DNA from: Cheiracanthium punctorium
Taxonomy: Eukaryota > Arthropoda > Arachnida > Araneae > Cheiracanthiidae
Length of the DNA: 64,000 bases
Reading direction: 5' to 3'
Assembly: GCA_038373885.1 (NCBI GenBank)
Contig: JAWZYV010013550.1
Location: forward strand, 372,001-436,000
Shown: piece after piece, positions 34,562 to 46,232 of the stretch
Position numbering within the stretch: the stretch's first letter is position 1
How the letters are laid out: each line of letters opens with the position of its first letter
Notes under the pieces: model-generated
What the model was told of the DNA's origin: nothing
The model's input: only the letters and a program-made list of their open reading frames with translations
Database searches by the model: none
Position numbers and translations under genes: made by a program

Positions 34562-35259
34562 GATAGTGTCCCAAAAAGGTGGTAATGGGCTTTACTTCTT
34601 TATCTATTAGAGATAAGTGGGCAGAGTAAATTAAAAAGAATTTGCAAATAAGGTTGGAAATAAGACTTCATTAAGGAAAAATTCCTCTCGTTGACAAAAA
34701 TTAGCACTTTTGAAATTTGTACATGACCCCCCCTGTAGAAAATAATTCCCAATTAGTAAAATGTGCCCCATACACTCTTGAGGTGACATACAAAATTTGA
34801 GAATTACACCTTAAGAAGTTTCGGAGGTATGAAGATAAATATAACTCTGAATTAAACCACTTTTCCATGGCTCTCGAAGGGAAAAAAAATTACGTTGAAT
34901 GATCGCATTTCACGAGTCGTACAGAATCTACGAAATTTTTTTTTTTTTTTTTAGCAATAAACGCTTACATTCAAAATCATGTATAGTTCCCGATCATCTT
35001 ACTTTAAAGAGATGTATCATGAAAGGCTCAAATTTGGTCTATTACTTCATTAGGTTATGGGGCACATTTTACTAATTGGGAATGTTTTTGTACGGATGTG
35101 GTATACAAATTTAAAAAATGTAACTTTTTGTAAATGAGCAAGAGGAATTTTTTCTTAACGGAGTCTTATTTCTGACCGTATTTTGAACATTTTTTCAATG
35201 TACACTGTCCACTTACCTCTAATAGATAAATCCCATTACAACCTTTTAGGGACACCCTG
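34562..35259. mobile_element. Long-TIR element, left tip decayed
   Basis: The left arm (from about 34562) and right arm (ending 35259, GGGACACCCTG then TA) are inverted over more than 200 bp. They share CTATTAGAGATAAGTGG / CCACTTACCTCTAATAG, AATAAGACTTC / GAGTCTTATT and GGGGCACATTTTACTAATTG. The whole element is nearly a hairpin. The left tip has lost the CAGGGT motif. Confidence 0.65.
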
Positions 35260-36434
35260 TATATTATTAAATATTTTTGCATAATAATATTAAGCTGCAA
35301 GAGAAAACAAAATAACATATTACCTAAAGATTATGAACATATGCAATACTTAAAAAAAATACTTAATTGCTGACAATAGTAAATTTTAAAAATATTTTAA
35401 AGCCATTTATTTCTTTAAAGTTTTACATAAAAGTCCTCCTGATTAAAATTTATTTTAAATTACTTCAATAACAATGTACACACCATAAAAACAATTTGAG
35501 TACTCTAGCTTTTGAGGTGAGTTACCAAAAATGTCTTATTTTAATTTAACAATCGAATATTAAAAACTGAATTAATATAAATATGTAATAAAACAGTCTT
35601 TTCTTACTTTTTTTCCTTTTAGCCATGCAAAATCAGTCTAATGCAAATCTATATCCTTTTAAAATTACATAATCAGTGTGATGCGATATCCTAGTAGTTT
35701 GCATGCAAACTTTCAGATGCATTAAAAAATCAAGAACTTAATAAAAAAAATTCAGAATACACTACTGTGTAGATAAGTGATATGAATAAAAAAAATACTT
35801 AAAGGTAAATATTGTTTTATCAAAAGGATGCAAAAATATTGAAGTTAAGTTTTTAGCTATGACACACGGAGATCAACGATAATTATAATTTTTTGAGTGG
35901 AATCCAGGTGGTTGTTTATAAAAGAATACGCAGAATTTAAAAGGGAGTAAATGAAAAAAAATACTCTTGTATCCAACATTTTTTTTTTTTTTGGGGGGGG
36001 GGTAGATAACTGATATCCTTTTCTCAAGATTTAAAGATATACTTGCCAACTTTAGAAATTTCAAAGTGTCAAACAACACACAAATGACATATTGAGCTAT
36101 TGTCAGTTCAATATACAACTATTCGGCAGAAATCATTTTTGATGACTTCTGCTATGTGTAAATGACACTTTAATTGAATTTTACTAAATAGCATACAAAC
36201 AGTATTATAGTGTTTTTCATGAAATGCACACATGAGAAGCTTTAAAGTTTTGTCAATTTGCATAGTTTAAAATATTAAAATTTACACAACACACACTTAA
36301 TGTACATTTCTTAATAAAAAAAAAAAAAAAAAAAATTAAACTGTAATTATTTTCATTAAAATATACATTAATACTGGACACAAAATTTATATGATTTTAA
36401 AGACTTAGGGAAGGAAAAAAGTAATTTTGTAATA
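35260..36434. other. Intergenic; no feature seen
   Basis: AT-rich. A T-run joined to a G-run lies at about 35980-36001. No gene or bounded repeat is visible. Confidence 0.4.
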
Positions 36435-37221
36435 CAGGGTGGCCATAATTAAACTGCAAGTGTTCAAGGGGTGGTGGAGAGAAAACTACCAGGAATATTC
36501 CAGTGAAACTTTGTATCTACATGTTTCAGAACATGCACAAGTCAAATATGCAATTTAAAAAAATCGCTATTTTCACCCGATAGATGGCGCTATCTCGTGT
36601 TTCAATACTTATGGACATCATATATGCAAATTTTAAGCCCATCGAACAGTGTAAAAACAAGACCATATTGAGTAATGGTCAACCATGACTCTGAATAAGA
36701 AGGGACGTGCAATTTTAGTGAAGATATTCTATCAGAATGGTAGCAATTATTCAGCTACTCTCAAAGAATACCGGCATATGAAACGATTAAGAAGGGGTTC
36801 AATGTGTGTCAATGCGAATAAATAATGGTTTAATTTTTTTCCAAAGCATCTTTATGAATTGTTTAATTTGTGATCTTAATTTACGTTAATTTTTGATTAC
36901 ATGTTACTGTAAAAATTTAATTACTGAAGCGAATTGTATGGAATTTTGATAAACTGTAAATGATGTTTTATATTGTTTATATGCCTCTTAGAATGTCACT
37001 ATGCTCTGTCTATCGGTTTTGGAAGTTGCATATGCCACCGGTGAGCTTTGAAATACGGTACAGCGCCATCTATCGGGTGAAAATGATGATTTTTTTTTTT
37101 TTTTTGCATATTTGACTTGCGCATGTTCTGAAACGTGTAGATACCACATTTCACATGAAATTCTCGGTAGTTTTCTCTCCAGCACCCCTTGAATACTTAC
37201 AGTTTAATTATGGCCACCCTG
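36435..37221. mobile_element. mariner-like element with about 165-bp TIRs
   Basis: CAGGGTGGCCATAATTAAAC has its exact reverse complement at the right end, and TA flanks both ends. The inverted repeats extend about 165 bp, through GAGAAAACTACC, TTTCAGAACATGC and CACCCGATAGATGGCGC. Between them only the beginning of a transposase-like ORF survives, so the copy is internally deleted. Confidence 0.85.
36685..36825 (+). pseudogene. Truncated DUF4817-type helix-turn-helix ORF
   Basis: A 46-codon ORF starts MTLNKKGRAILVKIFYQNGS, continues NYSATLKEYR and LRRG, then stops. This matches the N-terminal helix-turn-helix found at the start of many arthropod mariner-like transposases (Pfam DUF4817). It should bind the element ends. 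The DDE part is missing. It sits in the centre of the 36435-37221 element. Confidence 0.7.
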
Positions 37222-38099
37222 TACACAAAAAGTACTGTAAAATTACACCTGAAAAGGAATAGTAATTAAAAAAAAAAACATGCCTTCACAATTTTTTTTT
37301 TTTTTCTAATCATAACATTGTTTGTTTCAATTTCATTATTATTACTATTGCTTTCTATCATTTTCATTCATATTTGAACCTGGGATCTTCAGTGGAATTT
37401 TTCTATTTTACATTTTAGAAAATCTTCAAAAATAATTTAAATTTGAAACAACAATCAATTTTATTCTCATTTCGAACTTAGGGGGAGGCGGCAATTCAGT
37501 AATCTTAAAAGAAACAAAACTACAGAACTTAGCGAAAAAATCTCATTAATAATGTGTGAAGAGATTTTTAAAAACAAAATATGGGTCATATTTTTATTAA
37601 AACCAAAAAAAAACTTTCAAATTCATTAAAAAGGGGAGTTATGCATAAAATAATAAAAGTCTATGAAAAAACTTACACTTTACGTAGAAAGAGTTGGCAA
37701 AATGTGAATAAGTATATTTAAGCTATCTTAATGATTTTACTTCTTTCTTCATCCGTTGAAAATTCAAGTGTGGTGGGATTTGGATTTGAAAATACCAAAT
37801 TTTCTCACTTAATAAAATATACACTTTTACAAAAGTTGTGCAAGACTGTCATTATGCTTTATTTCAGCAAAAAACATAACACATTCAAATTTTGTAATCA
37901 CAAAATAACAGAACTATAATAATGAAATTGAAGCAAAGGATGTTTGGTTAGAGGGAAAAAAACATTTTTAATTCCTTCTTAGACATAATTTTATGGTACT
38001 TTTATTTACAGTAAATTTTAAGAGATTTCTTTCAAACAAAGTCTGATCTTTAAAACAAAGTCAAAGTATTTTAATACACCAAGTTTTTTCTTTTTCCTT
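37222..38099. other. Intergenic sequence before the triplicated region
   Basis: No gene is visible. About 37800-37920 is a diverged relative of the unit start (ACACTTTTA, a TTTATTTCA stretch, then CAAATTTTGT), so the duplicated family may extend a little further left. Confidence 0.35.
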
Positions 38100-39986
38100 A
38101 ATAAAATCTACACTTTTAGAGAAATTGTAAGACCGCCATTATGATTTATTTCAACAACAACAAAAAAATCCAAATTTTGTGATCGCAAAATAACGGTAAT
38201 CTATCGATTTACTGACAATTTTTTCAAAATCACGAACATTTTCGGACACAAAAATAACCGAAAACATTTCATTTCAGGAGAGGTTGATAGGAAAGCTCGA
38301 TAAGACATGTCCGAGAAAAGAGAAAAAAAAATTACAAGTGGAAAATGCACATGGAAAAAAGGGGGGGGCAAATGATAGTATTTCCCACCATGCACAACAA
38401 CAATGGATTTTCTAAAGATACGAAAAGTCTTAATAATTATTGTGGTGCAGTAGCTTTTAGTTACATAATTATAAAACAACTCCCGACTGCTGGACACCCT
38501 GTCAGTGAATGTATTTTTTCAGATTCTTTTTAGTACATCGACGGGCATGGAGAGGGGGGGCGGTGCCCCCACCTCCGGAACTGCCCTTGTCTTGAACTTT
38601 CCATACAGCCAGCCTTAAGTTCAGATGAATGTGCTTTGAAAATATGAAAAAAATAAACAATAACAAGATATATTTATTAATTACTTACAGCATTTATAAA
38701 AGACTAACCATCATTTATGGTAGGAAATAATTTATTGTTATGATTACTCTTCTGTAGGACAGATTGTTTCTCTAATGAAGTATTTTACAACCTGAAAGAT
38801 CCTCATGTTGGAATGGAGAAGCGAGCACACTGATCAGATTATCTCGCCCTCCCGCGCACACACACCATTGATACGAGAATAAACAAATCAACTTCCTTTC
38901 TCACATTAAATCACTTGTGAAATCAAAATACGAATTGATGAAGTCAAAGAAAATATAAATAAAAATATTTTCCTCAATGGACTCAATACTAAAAATTAGA
39001 AACAAAGAATTTGAATAAAATTGGGGGGGGGGGGGAGCCCGAATCACTAATCGTGACGTTGTGTTCAATTTCTTCACTTTCGTGACCTTTCCCCCATTTT
39101 TTGACTTTTCCATGGTGGTAGACACCCTGTTGAAAATAAATGTTTTAAATCAAAGGGTTTTTAGGAAAAGTTAGGAGGCATGTAACTCGATGCTATGTCT
39201 ATGATGGGAATAAATAGGAAAACATAATTTCTGTCAGCACAATTACAATATTTGTGAGATATAAATTTTGGGGTTGCCACTATTCTGTGAAACAAAACTG
39301 CCAACAGCTGAAAAAGCTGAAGATTTTTTTTGGCCAAAACGATCGTACTGATTGATAAGTACCTTTCTATGCATTATTATAAAGTTTTTATTAATATCAA
39401 GATATGGCTAGCACAGAGATATTTCTTCAGTTAAACATCTTTGCACCTAGCACATGATTTATGTGCAAAATATTTCATATAGACTGCAGTTCTCTGGTTG
39501 CAAGATAATTCCACTATAAAGAACAGAATAACACAAAACTTTATTGTCTCACAAATTGTGCGTGAGGAGAATAAAACAAAAGAAATGACACTAGGATCAG
39601 TAGATGATAAAATTTAATGGTTTAAAAAAAAGAACTCTCAATGAATTTTTTTAATTCGAGTACAGAAATTTTTACAGCACACAGTGGTTTATACATGTAC
39701 TTCCTGTGAACACGTAAAAGTTCAGCGTTAAATGCTCTGGATGAACTCTACTGTGCCAGAACTTCACATATTTTTCTGAAAAGGGTTTTTGTTTTATTAT
39801 TACATATTTCATACTTATAATTTCTACCGTACAAACATGTCTATTCAAGTCTCATTTCTTAGAGAATCCATTATAACATACATCACATACATAAAGGTTT
39901 GTCTCCTGTGTATGTACGAGATGTACATTCAAAATTTTCTTCTCGGAGAATGCTTTTGTACATATGTTACACGCATAGGGTTTCTC

Positions 39987-40936
39987 TCATGTGTGGGTAC
40001 AAAGATGTGCCTTCCAGCGTCTTTTTGCAGAGAATGCTTTCTGACATACATCACACGCATGAGGTTTCTCTCCTGTGTGGGTACGGAGATGTGTCTGCAA
40101 AATTACTTTTTTGGAGAATCCTTTCTGACATATATCACACACATGAGGTTTCTCTCCTGTGTGGTTATGGAGATGTGTCTGATAGTCTCCCTTCCGAGAG
40201 AATCCTTTCTGACATATGTCACACACAAAAGGTTTTTCTCCTGTGTGAGTACGAAAATGTGTCTGTAAGGGTCCTTTTCGAGAAAATTCTTTTTTACATA
40301 TAATACACACATATGGTTTCTCTCCTGTGTGGGTGCGAATATGTGTCTGCAAGTTTACTTTTTTGGAGAATCCTTTCTGACATATATCACACACATGAGG
40401 TTTCTCTCCTGTGTGGGTACGGAGATGTACATTCAAGTTTTCTTTCTGGGAGAATCCTTTCTGACATATGTCACACACAAAAGGTTTTTCTCCTGTGTGG
40501 GTACGAAGATGTGTCTGCAAGTGTCCTTTTCGAGAGAATGTTTTCTTACACATGTCACATGCATAAGATTTCTCTCCTGTGTGGGTACGAAGATGTCTAT
40601 TTAAGGTTACTCTCTCAAAGAATCTTTTCTTACACATGTCACAAGCATAAGGTCTCTCTCCTGTGTGGTACGAAGATGTGTCTGCAAGCGTCCTTTATGA
40701 GAGAATCCTTTTTGACATGCATCACACACATGAGGCTTCTCTCCTGTGTGGGTACGTGTATGTACATTGAAATTTCCTTTCTGAGAGAATCCCTTCTGGC
40801 ATATGTCATAAATATAAGGCCTCTCTCCTGAGTGGATTTGAAGATGTTTGTTACCTGCATGGTCAGTAGTGTTCAAAAATGGATGCTGAGAGAATATTTC
40901 CTGGCAAGAGCCACTATTGCAAGCTTTTACATCCAT
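39987..40936 (-). pseudogene. C2H2 zinc-finger gene, copy A (frameshift and nonsense)
   Basis: The start MDVKACNSGSCQEIFSQHPF is shared with copies B and C. Ten C2H2 fingers follow, joined by HTGEKP linkers. The first has lost a zinc-binding Cys (YIYDIC). A one-base loss in the linker codons at about 40667 (GG where the sister copies have GGG, + strand) breaks the frame in finger 2. A Gly codon in the linker after finger 10 has become TGA at 39987-39989. Beyond it, a further finger is still readable but no longer translated. Fingers 3-10 are otherwise intact and could be expressed as a shorter protein only from an internal start. The family binds DNA or RNA; the target is unknown. An AATAAA (minus) lies at 39540-39545. 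Confidence 0.85.
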
Positions 40937-41632
40937 GGGAACAGTTAATAAAAAAGACTTGGAGAGATGGAATAATCTGAGTAATAAGAATATTTTTTTT
41001 AGAGTTCTTTCCTCAAAATATGTACAAACAGTCTACTGACTAATGTTTCTTTAAATGGAAGCCAGTTATCTTTAATGGACTACATCACTTCATTTCCAAT
41101 AACACCTCAGAAATGTTCAACAGTTTTGAAACACAGACAAGAAATGGATTTTTTCTTACTACTGACACATCAAGAGATCACTTCTTCGAAAAAAATTCCA
41201 GATCTTTATGATGGAAGCTTTTTCTCCCCATACAAAATTTTAATAATATTTTACCTTTTCAATGATCGTCAATAACAGAGGTTTTCAAAATTTAGTTATG
41301 TGATCTATATTTATATCTCACAGGATTATATCCCATAACATGAAAAAGTACCAGACACGAAAACTCCATGCCAAGAAGAAATTATAAATGCACTGGAAAT
41401 CTGTAAGAAAATAAATGAAAAAAAGTTATCCAAAAATAATTATAAAATAATGAAATTATCATAGAAATGTCCTTTTAAAATTTTGTAGCATTACACTTCT
41501 GAAACCAGCCGAGACCTAGAAAGAGCTTCACCCTTTGATATGTAACTGTTTGCCAATGAAAAAAAAAGTGCAGCCTTTACCATCGCTTGATTTAACTATC
41601 AGCAACATGGCAGTCCATTGCGTGGCACAGAA

Positions 41633-41692
41633 CTCAAGAACATTTTTAAACACAGCTGGCTGTGCAGCCACACAGCCAGTTGTGTTCTTGAG
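41633..41692. repeat. Hairpin-forming inverted repeat, unit 1
   Basis: The arms CTCAAGAACA...CTGGCTGTG and CACAGCCAGTTGTGTTCTTG are near-complementary around CAGC. It lies about 700 bp upstream of the zinc-finger ATG. The same structure recurs at 48424-48482 and 52771-52830. Confidence 0.7.
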
Positions 41693-42099
41693 CTGTGTCT
41701 TCTCTGTAGCAAGCGATGGGGGATTTGATCAACTATCATACTGCTGGTAGTTAAATCAAGAAATGGCAAAAGCTGTAAATTTTGGAATTGGGCAGCCCAT
41801 CTAGTCTTTTTTACAATATCGATGAATGTGTTTCCATCACATTTGCCAGTTCTCAGAAGATGTCGGTACTGATAAAAATAATTCTGACACACATTTTACA
41901 AATAATCGATCATTTTTACGAGAAATTATATGCTAAATAGAAAGAGATTCTTGTGTAACAATGTACTCTTTTAAGTATTTTATTGAAATCAAATGTATTC
42001 TTCGTGAATGAAAGCAGACAAAATGTCGGAGTTGTGTCCTGACAGCGAGGAAACCACGTGTTAAAAAGTTAGAAGTTGACTATAGCAAACAGATCTTTC

Positions 42100-43977
42100 A
42101 GGGATGCTACAGTCAAAACCTCAGTTTGTCTCAGCATCGTCTCAGTCAAAATCCCTTTTTGTCTCAGTTTGTCTCAATCAAAATCCCTTTTTGTCTCAGT
42201 TTGTCGCAATCAAAATTCCTTTTTTTCTCGGTATGTCTCAACTAAAATTGGTTTTTTCAAGTTTGTCTCTCAACCAATTTTATTTGTTTGTTTGTTTATG
42301 TGTGTTAAGGCAAACCTGCACGTGGGGTATCTGCCTAGCATGGAGAGTGCCTTGGTAGGAGGACTTTCTAAGGGGTTCTAACGCATATTCACGTTACATT
42401 TGGAGAAAACCTACCAAAACTCCAGATCCCAATTTTATTTATTTTATCTCAGTTTATCACTAAAATAATGTTTTCCCCATCAATTTGATAATTAAAAGAA
42501 AGTTCAAGAAAAAAGAACCAGTACGACGATTCTTAGGCTTGAACCAGGGATGACAATATTTAGCATGCCAGAAGATTTGAAATGCAATAAAAATAAATTA
42601 GGGGACTCGAGGGGATTTTTAACAGGGATGTGATTGGCCAAGAAAAAAGTTAGCTGAAATTTTTTTGATCTCCGGAGGGGGGGGGGGGGGGAAACAAAAT
42701 GTTTGAAAATTTTAAAAGGTATAATGTATGTTAGCACAGTGATATCAAATAATCATGTTTTCATATTAAATGAAGTCAGGTGTCTCCCAATATGGAACTA
42801 ATGATAAAAATTATATATTAGGTATATAAGTACAGCATAGAACCGATTATCCGGAATTCCGAAATTACCCAAAAGCCGGAATGGCTGCCAGTCCCTTTTT
42901 TTTTCCGATCATCATAATGAAATAGGAAAAAAAAAAAAAAAAAGGTCTTAAAAATTTAAAGCAATCCGAAGTTGACCGGCAAAACGGAGGGGGGGGGGGG
43001 GGACGCACGTACATACAGATATTTTTTTTTAGGTATTTTTTAAACAAAGTTTTTAATTTATGTGTTTGAATCTGTTGGAAGAATAATAAAAATAAAAAAT
43101 AATACAAGAGAATGATTAAAAAAAACAGAAAATGAGTGTAGTTCTGTGCTTCCTACCTCTTGCATTTCTGCTTATGCGATAGCATAATTGAATCATTGGA
43201 ATGTCGAGCCGGAAAGTAGGTCATGACTCACTAGAATTAAATAATCCGTTATCAGCCTTTCTGCTGTTGGGCTTTTTTTTTTTTCGTGCTGCCGCTTTGG
43301 AATCTTTAAGATTTAAATAAACAGAGCCAGCTGGCCAGGTTTTTTTCCCCCTCCCCATCCTCTCTTATATACTAGCTCCGCAGCTGTAAAATATATGTGT
43401 TTTTGTTATGTATCTGTGGTAATTTGAGAACATATGCAGCTTTTTTTGTTCTTTTTTTTTCCCCTCCACCGTAGGATTTGGCAACACTGAATCCATCACG
43501 TGCAGTTAATCCATTCTGACAAAGGAATAATGCGTTCAGATAGAGATTCGCCTAATTTCGAATGACGTATTTGGATGGATATTGGCTAGTTGGGGGGGGG
43601 GGGAAGAGGCAGTAAGACGAAAAGAATTTCTTTCCTCCCCACGTGGTAGCTACGAAATGAGCGAGGTTGCTGCAGTAGGTGTAACGTAGACCGGAAACTC
43701 AACTGTCAACCCACCTACCCCCCTTCCCTTTACACCGGGAGCTTTTCTTTCTCCAATACCGGCCGGAGGTTTATTTTGAGGACCCGAATGTTCGCACAAC
43801 TCTCAGCACGTGGTCGCGCAGTGCACGCTCCCGTGAGTCAGATTCAAAATTACTCATGTTTGCTGTTTTGGCGCAGAATTGCGCAGATACGGCCAAAATC
43901 GTACCGAATGTCGCAAAATGGCGCAGGCCGGCTGTTTTGTCTCAGTTCGTCGCAAATGTCGCAGGTGTAGCATCCCT
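42100..43977. mobile_element. 1.88-kb TIR element inserted into unit 1
   Basis: CAGGGATGCTAC at 42100 mirrors GTAGCATCCCTG ending at 43977. Units 2 and 3 carry the empty site (AACAGATCTTTTCC). ATCTTT is repeated on both sides of the insertion, a 6-bp target duplication. Near both ends TCTCAG and GTCGCA motifs recur; a 25-28-bp unit (GTCTCAGTTTGTCTCAATC) repeats about three times at 42134-42215. A SINE-like 3' fragment lies at 42301-42430. No transposase is recognisable. Confidence 0.85.
42301..42430 (-). repeat. SINE 3' fragment inside the 1.88-kb insertion
   Basis: GTTAAGGCAAACCTGCACG, a GCCTTGGTAGGAGGACTTTC stretch and ACATTTGGAGAAAACC are colinear with the SINE at 56541-56772. The tRNA-like head is absent. 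Confidence 0.5.
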
Positions 43978-46232
43978 GATCTTTTCCAAATACTACATTC
44001 TCTTTTCCTCTGCTGTACAGTATGGAGCCTCTTATCTGGAGAGCAGTTATCCGGAATCATTTTTCAATCAATTAAATTTCTATTTTTTCTGAATGTCATT
44101 GTTTATTGGCATTCTTGAAGTCATTGTTTATTGGCATTCGGAAGTTTGAGCCATTTTTATCACTAGATGGCACTACAAAGAATAGCATCCGGAGGGAAAA
44201 TGCAAATTTACTTTTCTGAATCTTATTCGATTCATAGTAAACAGTATTTTGATTGGTTCTCAGTGTTTTGAACAGTGAATATTGATCTGTTGAAAAAGAG
44301 ACTCAAAATTTTAATGAGTGTGCAGCACGTGTAGTCGCAGTCGTTGCTGACATATGTGCTACCAATCAAATCAGTGGATGTTGTGTTAATGCCCCACCAG
44401 TTTTTTAGAAAATTCAGCAAAATCTGCACTTTTAGAGAAATTGTACGACTGCCATTATTTTATTTCAAAAACAACGACAACAACAACAACAAAAAAAAAT
44501 CCAAGTTTTGTGATTGCAAAATAACAGGAATCTATCGATTTATTGACAATTTTTTCAAAATCACAAACATTTTCGGACCCAAAAATGACCGAAAAATTTT
44601 TGTTTCAGGGGAGGTTAATAGGAGAGCCCATTCAGATAAGACATGTCCGAGAAAAAAGAAAGAAAAATTTGCAAGTGCACGCCATGGGAAAAAAAAGGAG
44701 GGGGTGGCAAATGATAGTATTTCCCACCATGCACAACAACAATGGATTTTCTAAAGATACAAAAAGTCTTAATAATTATTGTTGTGCAGTAGCTTTTAGT
44801 TACATAATTATAAAACAACTCCCAACTGCTGCACATCCTGTCGGTGAATATATTTTTTCAGATTATTTTTAGTACATCAATGGGCACGAAGAGTGGGGGG
44901 GGGGGTGCTCCCACCTGCAGAACTGCCCTTGTCTTGAACTTTCCATGTTGCCAGCATTAAATTCGGATGAATGTGTTTTGAAATCTGAAAAAATAAACAA
45001 TAACCACAAAGTGTTTATTAATTACTTAACAGCGTTTATAAAAGACTAATTGTCATTTATGGTAGGAATTAATTTATTGTTATGATTACTCTTCTGTAGG
45101 ACAGATTGTTTCTCTAATGGAGTATTTTACAACACGAAAGCTCCTCATGTCCGAAAGGAGAAGAGAGCATACTCGTCAGATTCTCTCCCCCTCCCCACGC
45201 ACACACTATTGATACAAGAATAAACAAATCAACTTCCATTCTCACATTAAATCACTCGTGAAATCAAAATACGAATTAATGAAGTAAAAAAAAATATAAA
45301 TAAATCAGTTTTTCTCAATGGACTCAATGCTAAAAATTAGAAACAAAGAATTTGAATAAAATGGGGGGGGGGGGGGAAGGCCTGTAGTCGAATCTTTAAT
45401 TGTGACCTAGTGTACAATTTCTTGAGTTTCGTGACCTTTCCCCCATTTTTTGACTTTTCCATGGTGGTAGACAACCTGTTGAAACAAATGTTTTAAATCA
45501 AAGGATTTTTAGGTAAAGTTAGGAGTCATGTGACCCGATGCTATGCCTATGATGGGAATAACTAGGAAAACATAATTTCTGTCAGCGAAATATTTGTGAG
45601 ATATAAATTTTGGGGTCGCCACTATTCTGTGAAACAAAACTGCTGACAGCTGTAAAAAGCTTTCACTATAAGATTTTTTTCGGCCAAAACGATCGTACTG
45701 ATCGATAAGTACCTTTTTATGCATTATTATGAAGTTTTTATTAATATCAAGATATGGATAGCACAGAGATATTTATTTAGTTAAACATCTTTGCACCTAG
45801 CACATGATTTATGTGCAAAATATTTCATATAGACTGCAGTTCTCTGGTTGCAAGATAATTTCACTATAAAGAACAGAATAACACAAAACTTTATTGTCTC
45901 ACAAATTGTGCGTGAGGAGAATAAAACTAAAGAAATGACACTAGGATCAGTAGATGATAAAATTTAATGGTTTAAAAAAAAGAACTCTCAATGAATTTTT
46001 TTAATTCGAGTACAGAAATTTTTACAGCACACAGTGGTTTATACATGTACTTCCTGTGAACACGTAAAAGTTAAGCATTAAATGCTCTGAATGATCTCTC
46101 CTGTGCCAGAACTTCACATATTTTTATTAAAAGGGTTTTTGTTTTACTATTACATATTTCAAACTTATAATTTCTACCGTACAAACATGTCCATTCAAGT
46201 CTCCTTTCTTAGAGAATCCATTATTACATACA

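Larger units (their letters stand above)
38100..44395. repeat. Tandem unit 1 of the zinc-finger triplication
   Basis: It runs from AATCTACACTTTTAGAGAAA to the same point in unit 2. Without the 1.9-kb insertion at 42100-43977 it is about 4.4 kb. Shared landmarks include CCACCATGCACAACAACAAT (38388, 44728, 49601) and CATGGTGGTAGACA. It carries zinc-finger copy A. Boundaries are estimated by eye. Confidence 0.75.

Noticed and set aside
41599..41892. Minus-strand 97-codon frame upstream of copy A, also in unit 3 (52737-53030)
   Set aside because: It is frame-broken in unit 2 and spans the hairpin palindrome. Conservation is explained by the recent duplication, not by coding.
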